64,000 bases of DNA. Source: Neovahlkampfia damariscottae (lineage: Eukaryota > Heterolobosea > Selenaionea > Neovahlkampfiida > Neovahlkampfiidae). The DNA is taken from positions 8,405-72,404 of the forward strand of contig JABLTG010000060.1 of the NCBI GenBank assembly GCA_016618085.1, read 5' to 3'. The position numbers and the translations under genes were made by a program. Below the pieces are notes generated by a model that was not told the origin of the DNA, did not search any database, and was given only the letters and a program-made list of their open reading frames with translations. Shown here in pieces: positions 45,263 to 57,150 of this stretch. Within the stretch, counting starts at the first letter, position 1. The number at the start of each line of letters is the position of its first letter.

Positions 45263-46771
45263 TTAATAGTCAAAATCATCGTCACTGTGATCTGCTATGT
45301 GATCAAATTCTTCAATATCTTGTTTATTTTTTTTCACCAAATCATTTAATTTCACTAAAAGGTCAATTTCATTCTTAATTGTTTCATCTTTTAATGAGTC
45401 AGTTTTGTTATTCAAATAATCAATGAATGATTTGAAATCATCTTCTTTAACTTCATCTTTCATTACTTTATGAGATAATTTAACATATTTCATGAAAGCA
45501 ATAGCTTTTTCTATTGCTTCATTTCCTTTGGAATCAAATGAAATTTCATCACTCTGAATGATTTGTTCTCTTAAGATTGTATCATAAAACAAAGTCATTT
45601 TAATTTTTCTAGAAGCATCTTTTTTTGTTGTTAATTTTTGTTTTATCTTGATTAATAACATGTTTCCCTTTTTTCCAAGTTTTTCATCTTTAGGGGAAGC
45701 GATTTGTGAAGCCAAGTCAATTGTATCATTTTTGAATTCTTCTTCAAATGCAGTTCCATAAACAGCATCAATACAATAGTATTCTGATTCAAGTAATAAT
45801 TTTGTATTGAAAGAAATTGGTGTTACAATATAATTGAAGTTGGTATTGAGAATATCTTGAAATTCTTTTTTTGAAGAAATACCAAAGTAATTTGTACCTT
45901 GAGTTCTTGTCAACTCATTCACAAAACCAGTGTCAAAATCAAGACCAATACCAATATAAGTTGTAAATATTGATAGTTTTGATGCTTCTTGTGTTAAATC
46001 AATCAATTTTTTATCTTCTCCTTGATTTGGACATGCATCTGTTAAAAAGATTATTCTGTTTTGATTTTCATTTTTCTTGGAATCTTTTAAGTGTTTTTTC
46101 ATCATATCTAAAGCAGTTGACATTCCTATTTCCATATTTGTTGATCCTCTTGGTTTGATTGCAAGAATATCTTTCTCTAAATTCTTGATATCAAAACTGT
46201 CATCAATTTTTGTCATTTTTGAAAAAATTTCAACTTTATTGTCAAAAAGAATAATTCCAAAATATTCTCCCTTCTTCATACTTTTAATGATTTCGACAAT
46301 GGTTTCATTTGCAATTTGCATTTTTGTTGTATCTCCATCCAATCCTGAACTCATTGATCCAGAAATATCAAGCACTAAAATAAGATTTAAAGGTTCTCTA
46401 TGGTTTAATCCGTCAAAAATTGAATTTAATGAAGTTAAAATGAATTGTTCCTTTTCACCAGTGATTGGGTCATTTTCTTCCATTGTTGAATAAGAATTGT
46501 AGAGCACTTTTTTTTGATTTTGATGACCATCATTGAAATAATGTTCACAAAAAACACTTTGACATTGAATTGAAGATTCATCTGGTATCATTGAACCACT
46601 TAAATTTTGTCTAAAAGTTGATAAATTCATTGATATACTTGTTCTTCTTTCCATTCTTCCTGTTGTAGTTTTATTAGGTATGACATTCATGTTTAATCCT
46701 CTGACAGGACTAATGGATCTTCTTCTACCAACTGGACTGATTGAGCGTTCACGTCTTCGAGGTGAGGACAT
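45263..46771 (-). CDS. VWA-domain protein with Arg/Ser-Pro N terminus
   Basis: A single exon; 502 aa if it starts at the ATG at 46771 (MSSPRRRERSISPVGRRRSI). An in-frame ATG at 46804 lies on the far side of a CCAAT box, so I prefer the inner one. The N-terminal 25 residues repeat RRxSISPV, likely phosphorylation sites. A VWA domain spans about residues 130-330, with an intact metal site: DISGSMSSG, the Thr in RGSTNMEIGM and the Asp of TDACPNQGED. The remainder has beta-like and charged helical parts. There is no signal peptide, so it is intracellular; similar VWA proteins bind partners through the bound metal. Confidence 0.82.
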   Translation of the reverse strand: MSSPRRRERSISPVGRRRSISPVRGLNMNVIPNKTTTGRMERRTSISMNLSTFRQNLSGSMIPDESSIQCQSVFCEHYFNDGHQNQKKVLYNSYSTMEENDPITGEKEQFILTSLNSIFDGLNHREPLNLILVLDISGSMSSGLDGDTTKMQIANETIVEIIKSMKKGEYFGIILFDNKVEIFSKMTKIDDSFDIKNLEKDILAIKPRGSTNMEIGMSTALDMMKKHLKDSKKNENQNRIIFLTDACPNQGEDKKLIDLTQEASKLSIFTTYIGIGLDFDTGFVNELTRTQGTNYFGISSKKEFQDILNTNFNYIVTPISFNTKLLLESEYYCIDAVYGTAFEEEFKNDTIDLASQIASPKDEKLGKKGNMLLIKIKQKLTTKKDASRKIKMTLFYDTILREQIIQSDEISFDSKGNEAIEKAIAFMKYVKLSHKVMKDEVKEDDFKSFIDYLNNKTDSLKDETIKNEIDLLVKLNDLVKKNKQDIEEFDHIADHSDDDFDY

Positions 46772-46796
46772 TGTTTCTAATTTTGGATTTGTTTGG

Positions 46797-46801
46797 CCAA
46801 T
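46797..46801 (-). promoter_or_regulatory. CCAAT box that decides the VWA-gene start
   Basis: The box lies between the outer in-frame ATG (46804) and the inner one (46771), 25 bp from the latter. Since other starts in this window follow their box, the inner ATG is favoured. Confidence 0.5.
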
Positions 46802-46879
46802 CATGAGCAATTTATTTTAAGGAAAAATTAAGTTTTTAAAAAAAGAATTTATTATTACATACATCGCTATGAATATCAT

Positions 46880-49800
46880 TTAAACTTGATATTCGTCAAT
46901 TGAAAATTTTGGATCAATATAAAACTCTGTTGACATTTTCATGGATTGAACAGGTGGTGTTTGATCTTGTTTTACTGATTCTTTCGGGATTTCAAATTGT
47001 TTTGATTTTGTCAAAAGAACATCTTCATGAAATTTCATTTTTTTTACCATGAAGTCATCAACTGATATTTCTTTTTGAGTTTCTAATGATTTGATTTTTT
47101 CAATATCTTCAACTCCAATTCTCATGTGTTTGTAAAAGCAATTTGGACCTCCACAAATTTTGGCCAATTTAATTTCATTTCCTTTTTTCAATTGAAGTAA
47201 ATATTTTGCTGGAAAATTTTCGCACCATTCACAAGGAGCATTCAAAAATGAAAAATTGGTTTTCAAATTTCTAGATGAAATAGTTTTGAACATTCTCATT
47301 CCTTTCTTTCCTCTGAAAAGAAGAATAATTAAAAGTGGTACCAAAATAATAAAGCATAAAACCAATAAAAAGATAATTCCAAATGGTGTTGCAACCAACA
47401 TCCATTCTGCTTCAAAACCAACAATTGATCCTGTTTTTATTTTTGGTACTGCAAATTTGATAAAGTATTGATCTTCTTCATTTTTCCAACAAGCTGAAGG
47501 TTCAACAAAAAATGATAAAGAACATTCATATTCTTCCAATAATGTTTCTAACTCCAATTGAATTGAATAATTACCAGTTTTATGAATGAATGAACCAATT
47601 TTTGGTTTTGAAACTTTATCAGTTGAACAATTTAAAATTGGATGAAAGTGAGCAATTTGTTTTGTATTAGATAATTGAAAATTGAAGATTGCCGTTTTGT
47701 TGCTCACAAATACTGACTTGATTAACAATTTTAAATTTTCGGTTGATTTTTGACTGACAACATTAGTTGAAATATTTTCTTTAAAATTTGCTAAATATTC
47801 AGCATCAACAAGTTGACAAAGATTGATATTCGTTTCAGTTCTGACAAATTTCGATCCATCTTCAAAACAACTGTCAAAAACCTTCTTTGTGTAAGTTGAA
47901 TTTGTTGTGCAATTTGAATCCAAAAATTGTGAAGAAATTTGATTCAACAGTTTAAAGTTACTTTCCAAAATGCATTCATTTCCAGTTGTTATATTTGAGC
48001 AAATTTTTGTTGAATTTATCAAAGAGATTCCAGTACATTGAGTTGCAATACTGATATCAATATTTCTTGCTTGAGTATTTGCAGTTTTGACCACCAAAGA
48101 GTCAATTTTGTTCCTTGAAACGTCAAATGGTATCAACAATGAAAGTTCTTGAACGTTATCACAAATTTCACAATTTGTTCCATTGAATCCATTATCACAT
48201 AAACATTGATCTAATTTTTGACAAACTCCTTTTCCTGAGCATACTGAGCTATTTGATGATAAAATTCCTTGACAAGTTGTATTTGAACATTCAGAACCAA
48301 AATATCCTTCAGAACAACTACAATTATTTAAAGATAAACAATTTCCATTTCCTGAGCAAACCATTGAATTTGAACTGTTTTTGTTGAAGCATTCAGTAAA
48401 TTGACATTGATTTCCAGAATATGATGGTTTACAATCACATTTATCAGGTGAAGAACATTCTCCATTTCCAGAGCAAACATTTGAGTCTATTGAGTTTAAT
48501 CCAAAGCAAATAGCAAGTTGACAAGTTTTTCCAGTGTATCCAGCAGAACATTTGCATGTATTTGGTGAAATACAATTTCCATGTGACGAACAGACTGTCT
48601 TTTCATTTGAATTTGTTCCAAAACAGATGTTTAATTCACATGATTGTCCTGTAAAACCTGGTTTGCAACTACAACTATTTGGAGACAAACAATTTCCATT
48701 TCTTGAACATACATCAGGATCAGTTGAATTTTTTCCGAAACAAATCGGAAGTTGGCAATCATTTCCAGTAAAATCTATATCACATGAGCATTTATTTGGT
48801 GAAGAGCAGATTCCATTTCCTGAACAAACATTTGGATCTGAACCATTTTTTGAAAAGCAAATTGGAGTTTCACAATCATTTCCAGTGTATCCAGAAGTAC
48901 AACTACATTTGTTTGGTGAAATACAAGTTCCATGTGATGAACAAACTGAATTGCTTGATGAATTTTTTCCGAAACAGCTAATATATTCGCATGAACTCCC
49001 AACATATCCAAAAGAACAATTGCATGAATCTGGTTGATTACAAATTCCTCTTTTTGAACAAACATCAGGATCAGTTGAATTCATTCCAAAACAAAATGGA
49101 TATTGGCATTCATTTCCAGTATATCCATTTGAACAAGTACAATTATTTTCATCAATACAATTTCCATGACTTGAACAAACTGTTGAATCACTTGAATTTT
49201 TTCCAAAACAAAATTCAGGTAATTCCATTAAATATCCATCATAAATTTGAATTTTCATTTCTTTGTTGATATTTTTAAGATTAGAGCTCCAAAGTTTTTT
49301 CTTTTGAATGGAAACAATGATTGAACAAGTTTCATTTGAATCAATTTTTGAAGTAGTTGAAATTGAATATTCAATTGAAGTTGATTCATTTGATTTTAAC
49401 ATTTTTTGAATTGGATCTCCTGAAAAAATAATATTATTTGTACAATTCAAAAAGATAGTGAAGTCTCCAGATAATTCTCCTGAGTTAGTAATATTTGCAA
49501 ATATTTGAGCATGATTTTCAAATTGTCTGATTGAATTCACTTTCATTTTTAATTCACCAATTTGAATTTTTGGTTCTTTGAATCCAATAAAAGTTCTATC
49601 AACAGTAACATTCATGGATACTGAGCTTGTTTGTAATTTTGAAAATTGAATTTTTAATTGATGATCAACACATTCATCCCCTAAACAGTTTGGATTTTTT
49701 GCAAATTGAACATCATTCTATTGAAAGTTAATTGAATTGTTTCAGTTTACCAAAAGAAATCTGTTGTAATAACCTGAAAATCTTCCAATATTTTGTTGAT

Positions 49801-51592
49801 CCCAATTTTGAAGGAAATATGATAATTGATTCTTTAATCCTGTTCCTTGAGGTAATGAACAAAATTCTTGTTGAATAGCGTTATTCCAAACTTTAGGTCC
49901 AGTTCCAATTGAGTTGATTTTCTCTTCTGAAAAAAATTTACGATTTACAAATACAAAATTGGAAATTGGAACATTTTCATTGATATTACTACGAGCTGGA
50001 ATAATAATTTGATCATTTTTTAATAAATCTAAAATAAGGTTAAAATTATGAAATTTACTGATTGTTTGCTCAACATCAGAATCAAGAACTGAAATTGATA
50101 GTTTACCATTCATTGAATGAATTGAATTCATACTTGATGTAACTGAATACTTTTGATTGGAAACTTCAATATTGAATGCTGAACTTTGAGTATGAACTGT
50201 TGATGAAATATTCATCACTTCAAAAATCTTTGAATTATCTGACATCCATGCGTGATAAACTTTTGAACAAGTTGGACATTCTGAATTTCTGAGAGAACCA
50301 GTTGGACAAGTTTTTCCATTTTGCATTGAAAGATAAACAATTTTCCATAGTCTATAACTTCTTCCATTTACATGTTCAGAAACAATTCGAATTTTTTCTC
50401 CATTTGAAAAAGTCATTTCTCCCATATAATCAAACCACCATGGAATGTTAATTACAAGATCTTTAGCGTTGAGAACTCTCCAGATACTTCCAAGTGGAAA
50501 AGTGTAATACTCTTTAAATTTAAAGGATGTATCTCTGATAAAAAAACTTGTACTACTTCCTAAAAATCCATCAAGTAATGATTGAACAAAACTTCTAAAA
50601 AAAAATGAATAAATGAATTTTTTTTTCTTTACTCTGAAACAATTCGTTCAAATGGTAAATTTGTCACACTATCTCTATGAGCTTGAGCGATTTCAAAAAC
50701 TGGAGCAGTATACTGGGTGAATTTTACATCTGAAACAAATGAGTCTTCTTTTAAAGCAGGTGTAACTCTGAGTGGTTTTACTAATTCATAAAACTCATCT
50801 TCAAACGTAAAATTTTCAGTATAAAATTCATTGAAATTTGTTTTGAAAGTGATTTTTTCTGAAGCTTCTTCATAAATTATTTCATTTTTTACAGTTGAAT
50901 TTTTTGACAAAGTTGAAGGTGAAATGCCTGTGTTGTTGTAAGGTGTAGGAATACAAAAATCGGCAGTAGTTGATTTTTTTGTTGTGATTACGTTAGTTCT
51001 TGAAACTGTCCATCTTGAAGTGAATTCGTTTTCATAAGATCCAACTTTAAAGGAATTGGAAACAACCAATGAAAATTCAGGAGCAAGCGGAAGTGAAGAA
51101 AAACCAAACAAAACTTTGTTTCTGCTGAAACGTTGTAAAGTTGTTGGTTTATGGATGGTTGTTGAACCTGATGATAAGTACTGTTGTGAAATTAGTTATT
51201 TCTAAAAAAAACTTACAACTGCTGCTTCACTTTGATTTTTGATGTTAAAATCACCCAACAACTTACCTTGGAATGTTATAGCTAGATATTTCAACCTTTT
51301 GATTCAAGTAGTTGAGAAGGAGTAACTCGGAAGCAAAGTCCGAAAAAATGTCTTTTGTTTCTCCAAAATTTCGAGTAACTCTTTGGGAAAGGTGTTAGAG
51401 AATCAAAATGACTTACGAAATGTCTTTAGAAAACTGAAGTACGATGTTAACTGTTGTTTGTGTTGAATAGAAGGTGCTTGAAAGTGTAGGAGTGATATCT
51501 AAGCATTGAGAAACTTGAAATTGAGCAGCAATGAAGGAAAATTGAACAAAAAATGTTAAAATTTTGACGATAAGTGATGTTTGGCGTTGCAT
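46880..51592 (-). CDS. HAP2/GCS1-like gamete fusogen with 9 EGF repeats (copy 1)
   Basis: Seven exons on the minus strand, 51592-51417, 51380-51267, 51229-51217, 51180-50633, 50594-50059, 50028-49751 and 49717-46880, give 1,500 aa. Signal peptide: IVKILTFFVQFSFIAAQ. The HAP2 signature lies near residue 500: INSIGTGPKVW, then EFCSLPQGTGLKNQLSYF, matching the family pattern NKIG...C...G.CL.NQL.DL. A domain-III-like part follows (FANITNSGELSGDFTIFLNC). Residues about 722-1071 are nine EGF-like units, 1331-1355 the membrane span, and the 145-residue tail holds CEWC and CGGPNC. HAP2 merges gamete membranes. The N-terminal part is divergent from known HAP2, so family membership rests mainly on the central block. 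Confidence 0.75.
48161..48488. repeat. 328-bp tract identical to 53352-53679
   Basis: This codes for the last EGF-like units of copy 1 and is base-for-base identical, as far as I can compare, to the matching part of copy 2, although flanking coding sequence differs at many sites. Confidence 0.8.
48876..49224. repeat. 349-bp tract identical to 54418-54766
   Basis: This codes for the first EGF-like units of copy 1. It is bounded by mismatches at 48875 and 49225 and is identical inside to copy 2. Nearby units differ in number between the copies. Confidence 0.8.
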
Positions 51593-52070
51593 TTGGTGAA
51601 CATTTAGTCATTGGATAATCTAATTTATGGTTTTGATCATTGACCAATGAAAATTGTTGGCCAATGAACTTCGTTTATTTCGCATTTTCGCTCAATTTTT
51701 ATCATTTTGAATCAGATCTAAATATTGGTGAATGTATGAAATAATGTACATCCAAAAAATGTATTTATGAAAAAAAATACAGATTTCAATAATTTATCAT
51801 TTAGAAATTGCATCTCAAAGTTGCACCTTTTTTTTTTTACTGTGACTGCAAAATTTATCAAAATGAAGAATTTAGAGTTTAATAAATTCATTTTATATGT
51901 TATTTTTACTGTTTTCCACGAAAAGTGTGCAAGTGGAAATCATGAACTCAAATGATCTTCAATTCAGCAACTGACCAAATTTGGGAAAAGAAAAACCAAT
52001 ATCTGATTTGGAAAATTGGAAGAATTATAAAATTTAAACAAAAAATATTTATTTGATGATTGAATTCATT
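51593..52070. other. Intergenic region between the two HAP2-like genes
   Basis: This 478-bp gap holds the CCAAT-type promoter of copy 1 near its left end. On the plus strand a frame at 51767-51955 opens with ATG (MKKNTDFNNLSF), but it has no CCAAT box nearby, no recognisable domain and strongly biased AT-rich composition, so I do not call it a gene. I see nothing else. Confidence 0.5.
51610..51614 (-). promoter_or_regulatory. CCAAT box of HAP2-like copy 1
   Basis: The box is 17 bp upstream of the ATG at 51592; two more CCAAT words occur at 51644 and 51661. Confidence 0.55.
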
Positions 52071-55000
52071 TTAGACTTGATATTTGTCAATTGAGAATTT
52101 AGGATCAACATAAAATTCTGTTTTCATTTTGACTGATTGAACAGGTGGAGTTTGGTCTTGAACTACAACTTCTAAAGGAATTTCAAATTTCTTTGATTTA
52201 ACTAAAAGAATATCTTCATGGAATTTCATCTTTTTTACTAAAAAGTCTTCAACTGAAATTTCTTTTTGATTTTCTAATGATTTGATTTTTTCAATATCAG
52301 CAACACCAACTCTCATATGTTCATAAAAGCAATTTGGATTTCCACAAATCTTGATCAATTTAATTTCATTTCCTTTTTTCAATTGAATTAAGTATTTGGA
52401 AGGATTGTTGAAGCACCATTCACAAGGAAGATTTAAAGTTGAAAAGTTAGCTTTCATATTTCTGCTTGAAATTGTTTTTAATAATGTGTAACTTTTCTTT
52501 CCTCTGAAGATAAGTAACAATAAAAGTGGTGTTAAAATAATGCAGCAAATAAGTAATAAAAAGAGAACTCCAAGTGGTGTTGTAACAAAGATCCAAGTTG
52601 CATCATATCCAGCAGCAGCTGTAGCAGTTTTTGTTTTTGGAACACTAAATTTGATGAAGAATTTGTCTTCTTCATTTTCCCAGCAAGCTGAAGGTTCAAC
52701 AAAAAATGATAAAGAACATTCATATTCTTCTGCCAACATGTCTAAATCCATGTAAATTGAATGATTTCCAACAGAGTGAACAAAAGATGAAATTGCTGTT
52801 TTTGAGACTATTCCAGTTGAACAATTTAAAATTGGATGGAATTTCGCAATTTGTTTTGAATTTGATAATTGAAATTTGAAAGTTGCAGTTTTGTTTGAGA
52901 AATTCATTGACGCACCTAAGATCTTGACTGCTTCAGTTGGACTTTGATGATAATCAAAATTTGGTGGTGGCACTTGTTGAAATTTGTCAAAGTATTCAGA
53001 ATCTACGAGTTTGCAAAGATCAATTTTGTGATGACTTTCAACTGATTTCATTCCATCTTCAAAGCAACTATCAAATACTCTCTTAGTATAATTTGAGTTT
53101 GTAGTGCAAGTGGTATTCAAGAATTTGGATGTAATTTCACCAATAAGTTTGAAATTGCTTTCCCATTGACATTCATTTCCAGTTGTAATATTTGAACATT
53201 TCTTTCTTGGATTTTTTAAAAAGATTCCTTTACATTTGATCTCGAAATCAATATCAATATTTCTGTGATGAGTATTTCTACTTTTGACAAATAAATGATT
53301 TGAATCTGAAACATTCAATGGAATTAATGATGATAATTTTTTGGAATTTAGACAAATTTCACAATTTGTTCCATTGAATCCATTATCACATAAACATTGA
53401 TCTAATTTTTGACAAACTCCTTTTCCTGAGCATACTGAGCTATTTGATGATAAAATTCCTTGACAAGTTGTATTTGAACATTCAGAACCAAAATATCCTT
53501 CAGAACAACTACAATTATTTAAAGATAAACAATTTCCATTTCCTGAGCAAACCATTGAATTTGAACTGTTTTTGTTGAAGCATTCAGTAAATTGACATTG
53601 ATTTCCAGAATATGATGGTTTACAATCACATTTATCAGGTGAAGAACATTCTCCATTTCCAGAGCAAACATTTGAGTCTGTAGCACTATTTCCAAAACAT
53701 ATAGCTATGTTACATTCAGTTCCCATAAATCCTGAATTGCAAATACATCCATTTGATGATTTGCATTCTCCTTTTCCAGAACAAACTTGAGGATCTATTG
53801 AATTCTTTCCATAACATATTGGATATTCACATTCATTTCCAGTGTATCCAGAAGTACAACTACATTTGTTTGGTGAAATACAAGTTCCATGTGATGAACA
53901 AACTGAATTGCTTGATGAATTTTTTCCAAAGCAAATAAATAATTGACAATTGTTTCCTGTATATCCGGCAGTGCAATTGCAATTGTTTGGTGATAAACAA
54001 TTTCCACATGATGAACATACTGTTGATTCATTTGAATTTGTTCCATCGCAAATACTAAATTCACATGAGAATCCAACATATCCTGAGTTACAAGCACATT
54101 GATTTTTTGTGATGCAATTTCCATGACTTGAACAAGCATTAGGATCAGTTGAATTTTTTCCAAAACAAATCGGATACTGGCAATCTTTTCCTGTAAAATC
54201 TACATCACATGAGCATTGATTTGGTGAAGAGCAAACACCATTTCCTGAACAAACATTTGGATCTGAACCATTTTTTGAGAAGCAAATTGGAATTTTGCAT
54301 TCATTGCCACTGAATCCTGATGAGCAGTTACATTTGTTTGGTGAAGTACAAATTCCATGAGAAGAGCAAACAGCAGAATCAGTTGAATTCTTTCCGTAAC
54401 ATATTGGATATTCACATTCATTTCCAGTGTATCCAGAAGTACAACTACATTTGTTTGGTGAAATACAAGTTCCATGTGATGAACAAACTGAATTGCTTGA
54501 TGAATTTTTTCCGAAACAGCTAATATATTCGCATGAACTCCCAACATATCCAAAAGAACAATTGCATGAATCTGGTTGATTACAAATTCCTCTTTTTGAA
54601 CAAACATCAGGATCAGTTGAATTCATTCCAAAACAAAATGGATATTGGCATTCATTTCCAGTATATCCATTTGAACAAGTACAATTATTTTCATCAATAC
54701 AATTTCCATGACTTGAACAAACTGTTGAATCACTTGAATTTTTTCCAAAACAAAATTCAGGTAATTTCATTAAATATCCATCAAATATTTGAATTTTCAT
54801 TGTTCGATTCACATTTTTGAGATTATTTGACCAGAGTTTTTTTTTTTCAATATTGGCAATCACTGTGCAAGACTCATTTGAAGTAATTTTTGAGTTTGAA
54901 ATGATCAAAAATTGCAAAATGATTGTTTCATATGCGTCAAGAGTTCTTTGTATTGAATGTCCAGAATAAATTATATTGTTTGTGCAATTCATTGAAACTG

Positions 55001-57150
55001 TGAAATTTCCAGAGAAGTCACCTGAATTAGTGATGTTTGCATAAATTTTAGCAGTATTTTCATATTTTCTTGTTGTGTTGACAATCATTTCCAATTCAGA
55101 AATAAAAGCAGTTGGTTCTTTCAATCCAATAATTGAAGCATCAACCGAAATATTCATTGAAACAGAACTTTTTTGCATTTTTGAAAATTGAATTTTGAAA
55201 TGATGATAAAGACAATCTGCTCCTAAACAAGCAGGGTTTTTCACAAATTGGACATCATTCTAAAAATACATTTAAATTAACAATAGTCTGTTACCAAAAG
55301 AAATCTGTTGTAATAACCTGAAAACTTTCCAATGTTTTCCTGGTTCCAATTTTGAAGAAAATGTGAAAGTTGGTTCTTCAATCCACTCCCTTGAGATGAT
55401 GAGCAAAATTCTTGTTGTGAGATGCTGTTCCAAACTTTTGGACCAGTTCCTATTGAATCTGAATTATATTCTGAAACAAATTGACTGTTTACAAAGAGTA
55501 AATAGGAAATAGAAACATATGAGTCGATGTTGAAACGAGCAGGAAAAATTATTTTGTGGTTTTTTAATACATCTTTGATTTCAATAATATTTTGATCTTA
55601 CCAATTGTTTGATCAACATCTCGATCGGAAATTTCAATATGTACTTTTTCATCGACTGAGTTGGCAACATTTGTTGCAGATGAAATGGAATAATTTTGCT
55701 TTGAAACTTCAATGTCGAAAGTTGCACTTTGGGTATGTGTTGTGGAAGTGATGTTCATAATTTCATAAATACGTGTATTATCTGACATCCTAGAAACTGT
55801 TAAATTTGAAAAGAAAAATACCATCCATGAGCGACATTTGAGCATGTAACACATTGTGAATTTCTTGCAGACCCAGTTGAGCAAGTTTTTCCGTTAATTG
55901 ATTCAAGGTAAATTATCTTCCACAATCGGTATGTTCTTCCATTCACGTGTTCTGCAATGATACGGATTCTTTCACCATTTGAAAATGTCATTTCTGCTGT
56001 ATAGTCGTACCAATATGCCAGGTTGTTTACAATCTCTCCAGTGTCAAGAAGTCTCCAAATGGTATGAACTGGATATTCATAGAAGTTCTTGTAGGCAAAT
56101 GTATAATCTCTGACCATAAAAGTAGTATTGCTTCCAGGGAAATCATCCAGTAACTTTTGGACATAAGACCTTGTGAAAAGTTGAATCAAAATTTTTTTTA
56201 CTCGGAAACCACATGCTCAACTGTCAAGTTTGTCATGTTATTTCTGTTCCCTTGAGAAATTTCAAAGTTTGGAGCTGTATAACCTGCAAATTTGGCTTCT
56301 GATAACAATGAATCTTGTTTTGTTGGCACTACATGAAAAGGTTGTTTTAATTCATAATCTTCTCCATCAATATTAAATTCTGTGACAGAAAGTTCTTTAA
56401 AATTTGATTTGAAAGTTATCTTGTTTGAAATTTCTTCATAAGTTATTTCTGTTGCAGAATCACCTGGTGGTGTTGTGTGAGTGATGTTTGTTGTATTGAA
56501 AGTTTGAATACAGAAATTCACAGCACCTGTAGTATTTTCTGTTTTGATCATGTTAGTTCTTGAAATTGTCCATTTTGAAGAAAACTCATTTTCGTATGAA
56601 CCAATTCTGAATGAATTAGAAACAATTAACGAAAATTCAGTGACAAGTGGAAGACTTTCAAACCCAAATAATACTTTTGAGCGACTAAAACGTTTTAAAA
56701 TTGATGGTTTGTGATTTGTAGCTGTTCCTGATAACAAGTACTTGATGAAAAATTAAATTAGAATCAACAAATTATATACCACTGCAGCTTCACTAAACAA
56801 GAATGAATTGAAATTCTGTTTTACCTTGGGATATTAAAATCCGTGTATTCAACCTTTTGATTTAAGTAGTTAAGTAGTTGATTATCAGAGCTGAAATCGG
56901 TGAACATGTCTTTGGTTTCATGAAGAGATCTGGTGACTCTGTGAAAATATGTCAGCTAATGTTTTCCTTACGAAACTTCTCTTGAGAATTGAATAGTGAT
57001 ATTGAGTTTTGTTTCCCCAGTTGAAAATGAGCTGGAAAGGGAGGGTGTGATGTCAAAACATTGATAAACTTGGAGTTGAGCAGCAACAAGCGAGACTTGA
57101 AGGGTGAGAAATAATACTATGACAGCAGCAAGTGCAGGGTTTTGTTGCAT
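52071..57150 (-). CDS. HAP2/GCS1-like gamete fusogen with 12 EGF repeats (copy 2)
   Basis: Eight exons on the minus strand, 57150-56972, 56938-56825, 56792-56780, 56740-56202, 56169-55822, 55789-55602, 55572-55295 and 55259-52071, give 1,615 aa. The order matches copy 1: signal peptide (LAAVIVLFLTLQVSLVAAQ), HAP2 signature (DSIGTGPKVW, EFCSSSQGSGLKNQLSHF), the domain-III-like YANITNSGDFSGNFTVSMNC, twelve EGF-like units at about 721-1186, a membrane span at 1441-1465 and a Cys-rich tail. Exon lengths of 114, 13 and 278 nt are the same as in copy 1, and 348 plus 188 equals its 536-nt exon, so one extra intron (55790-55821) separates them. Both copies look intact. Confidence 0.75.
53352..53679. 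repeat. 328-bp tract identical to 48161-48488
   Basis: This is the partner tract in copy 2, covering its last EGF-like units. Confidence 0.8.
54418..54766. repeat. 349-bp tract identical to 48876-49224
   Basis: This is the partner tract in copy 2, covering its first EGF-like units. Part of the same unit family recurs again at about 53825-53930 within copy 2 itself, showing internal duplication of EGF units. Confidence 0.78.

Noticed and set aside
46772-46804. Outer in-frame ATG of the VWA gene
   Set aside because: It overlaps the CCAAT box that would have to lie upstream of transcription; the inner ATG at 46771 fits the usual spacing.
48534-49037. Long plus-strand reading frame opposite the EGF repeats of HAP2-like copy 1
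   Set aside because: It is an antisense shadow of the periodic EGF coding sequence; its translation repeats with the same period, and the same frames recur opposite copy 2.
51767-51955. Small plus-strand frame in the gap between the HAP2-like genes
   Set aside because: It has no recognisable domain and no nearby CCAAT box, and its composition is that of spacer DNA.
53750-54770. Regularly spaced near-repeats that could be mistaken for a CRISPR or satellite array
   Set aside because: The period of about 117 bp is exactly one EGF-like unit of 39 codons inside an open reading frame.
46880-57150. Reading the two fusogen-like genes as remnants of a virus-like envelope element
   Set aside because: Both are intact multi-exon genes with host-type introns, CCAAT promoters and EGF stalks, with no flanking repeats or capsid, integrase or polymerase genes. 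HAP2 is a known eukaryotic family.
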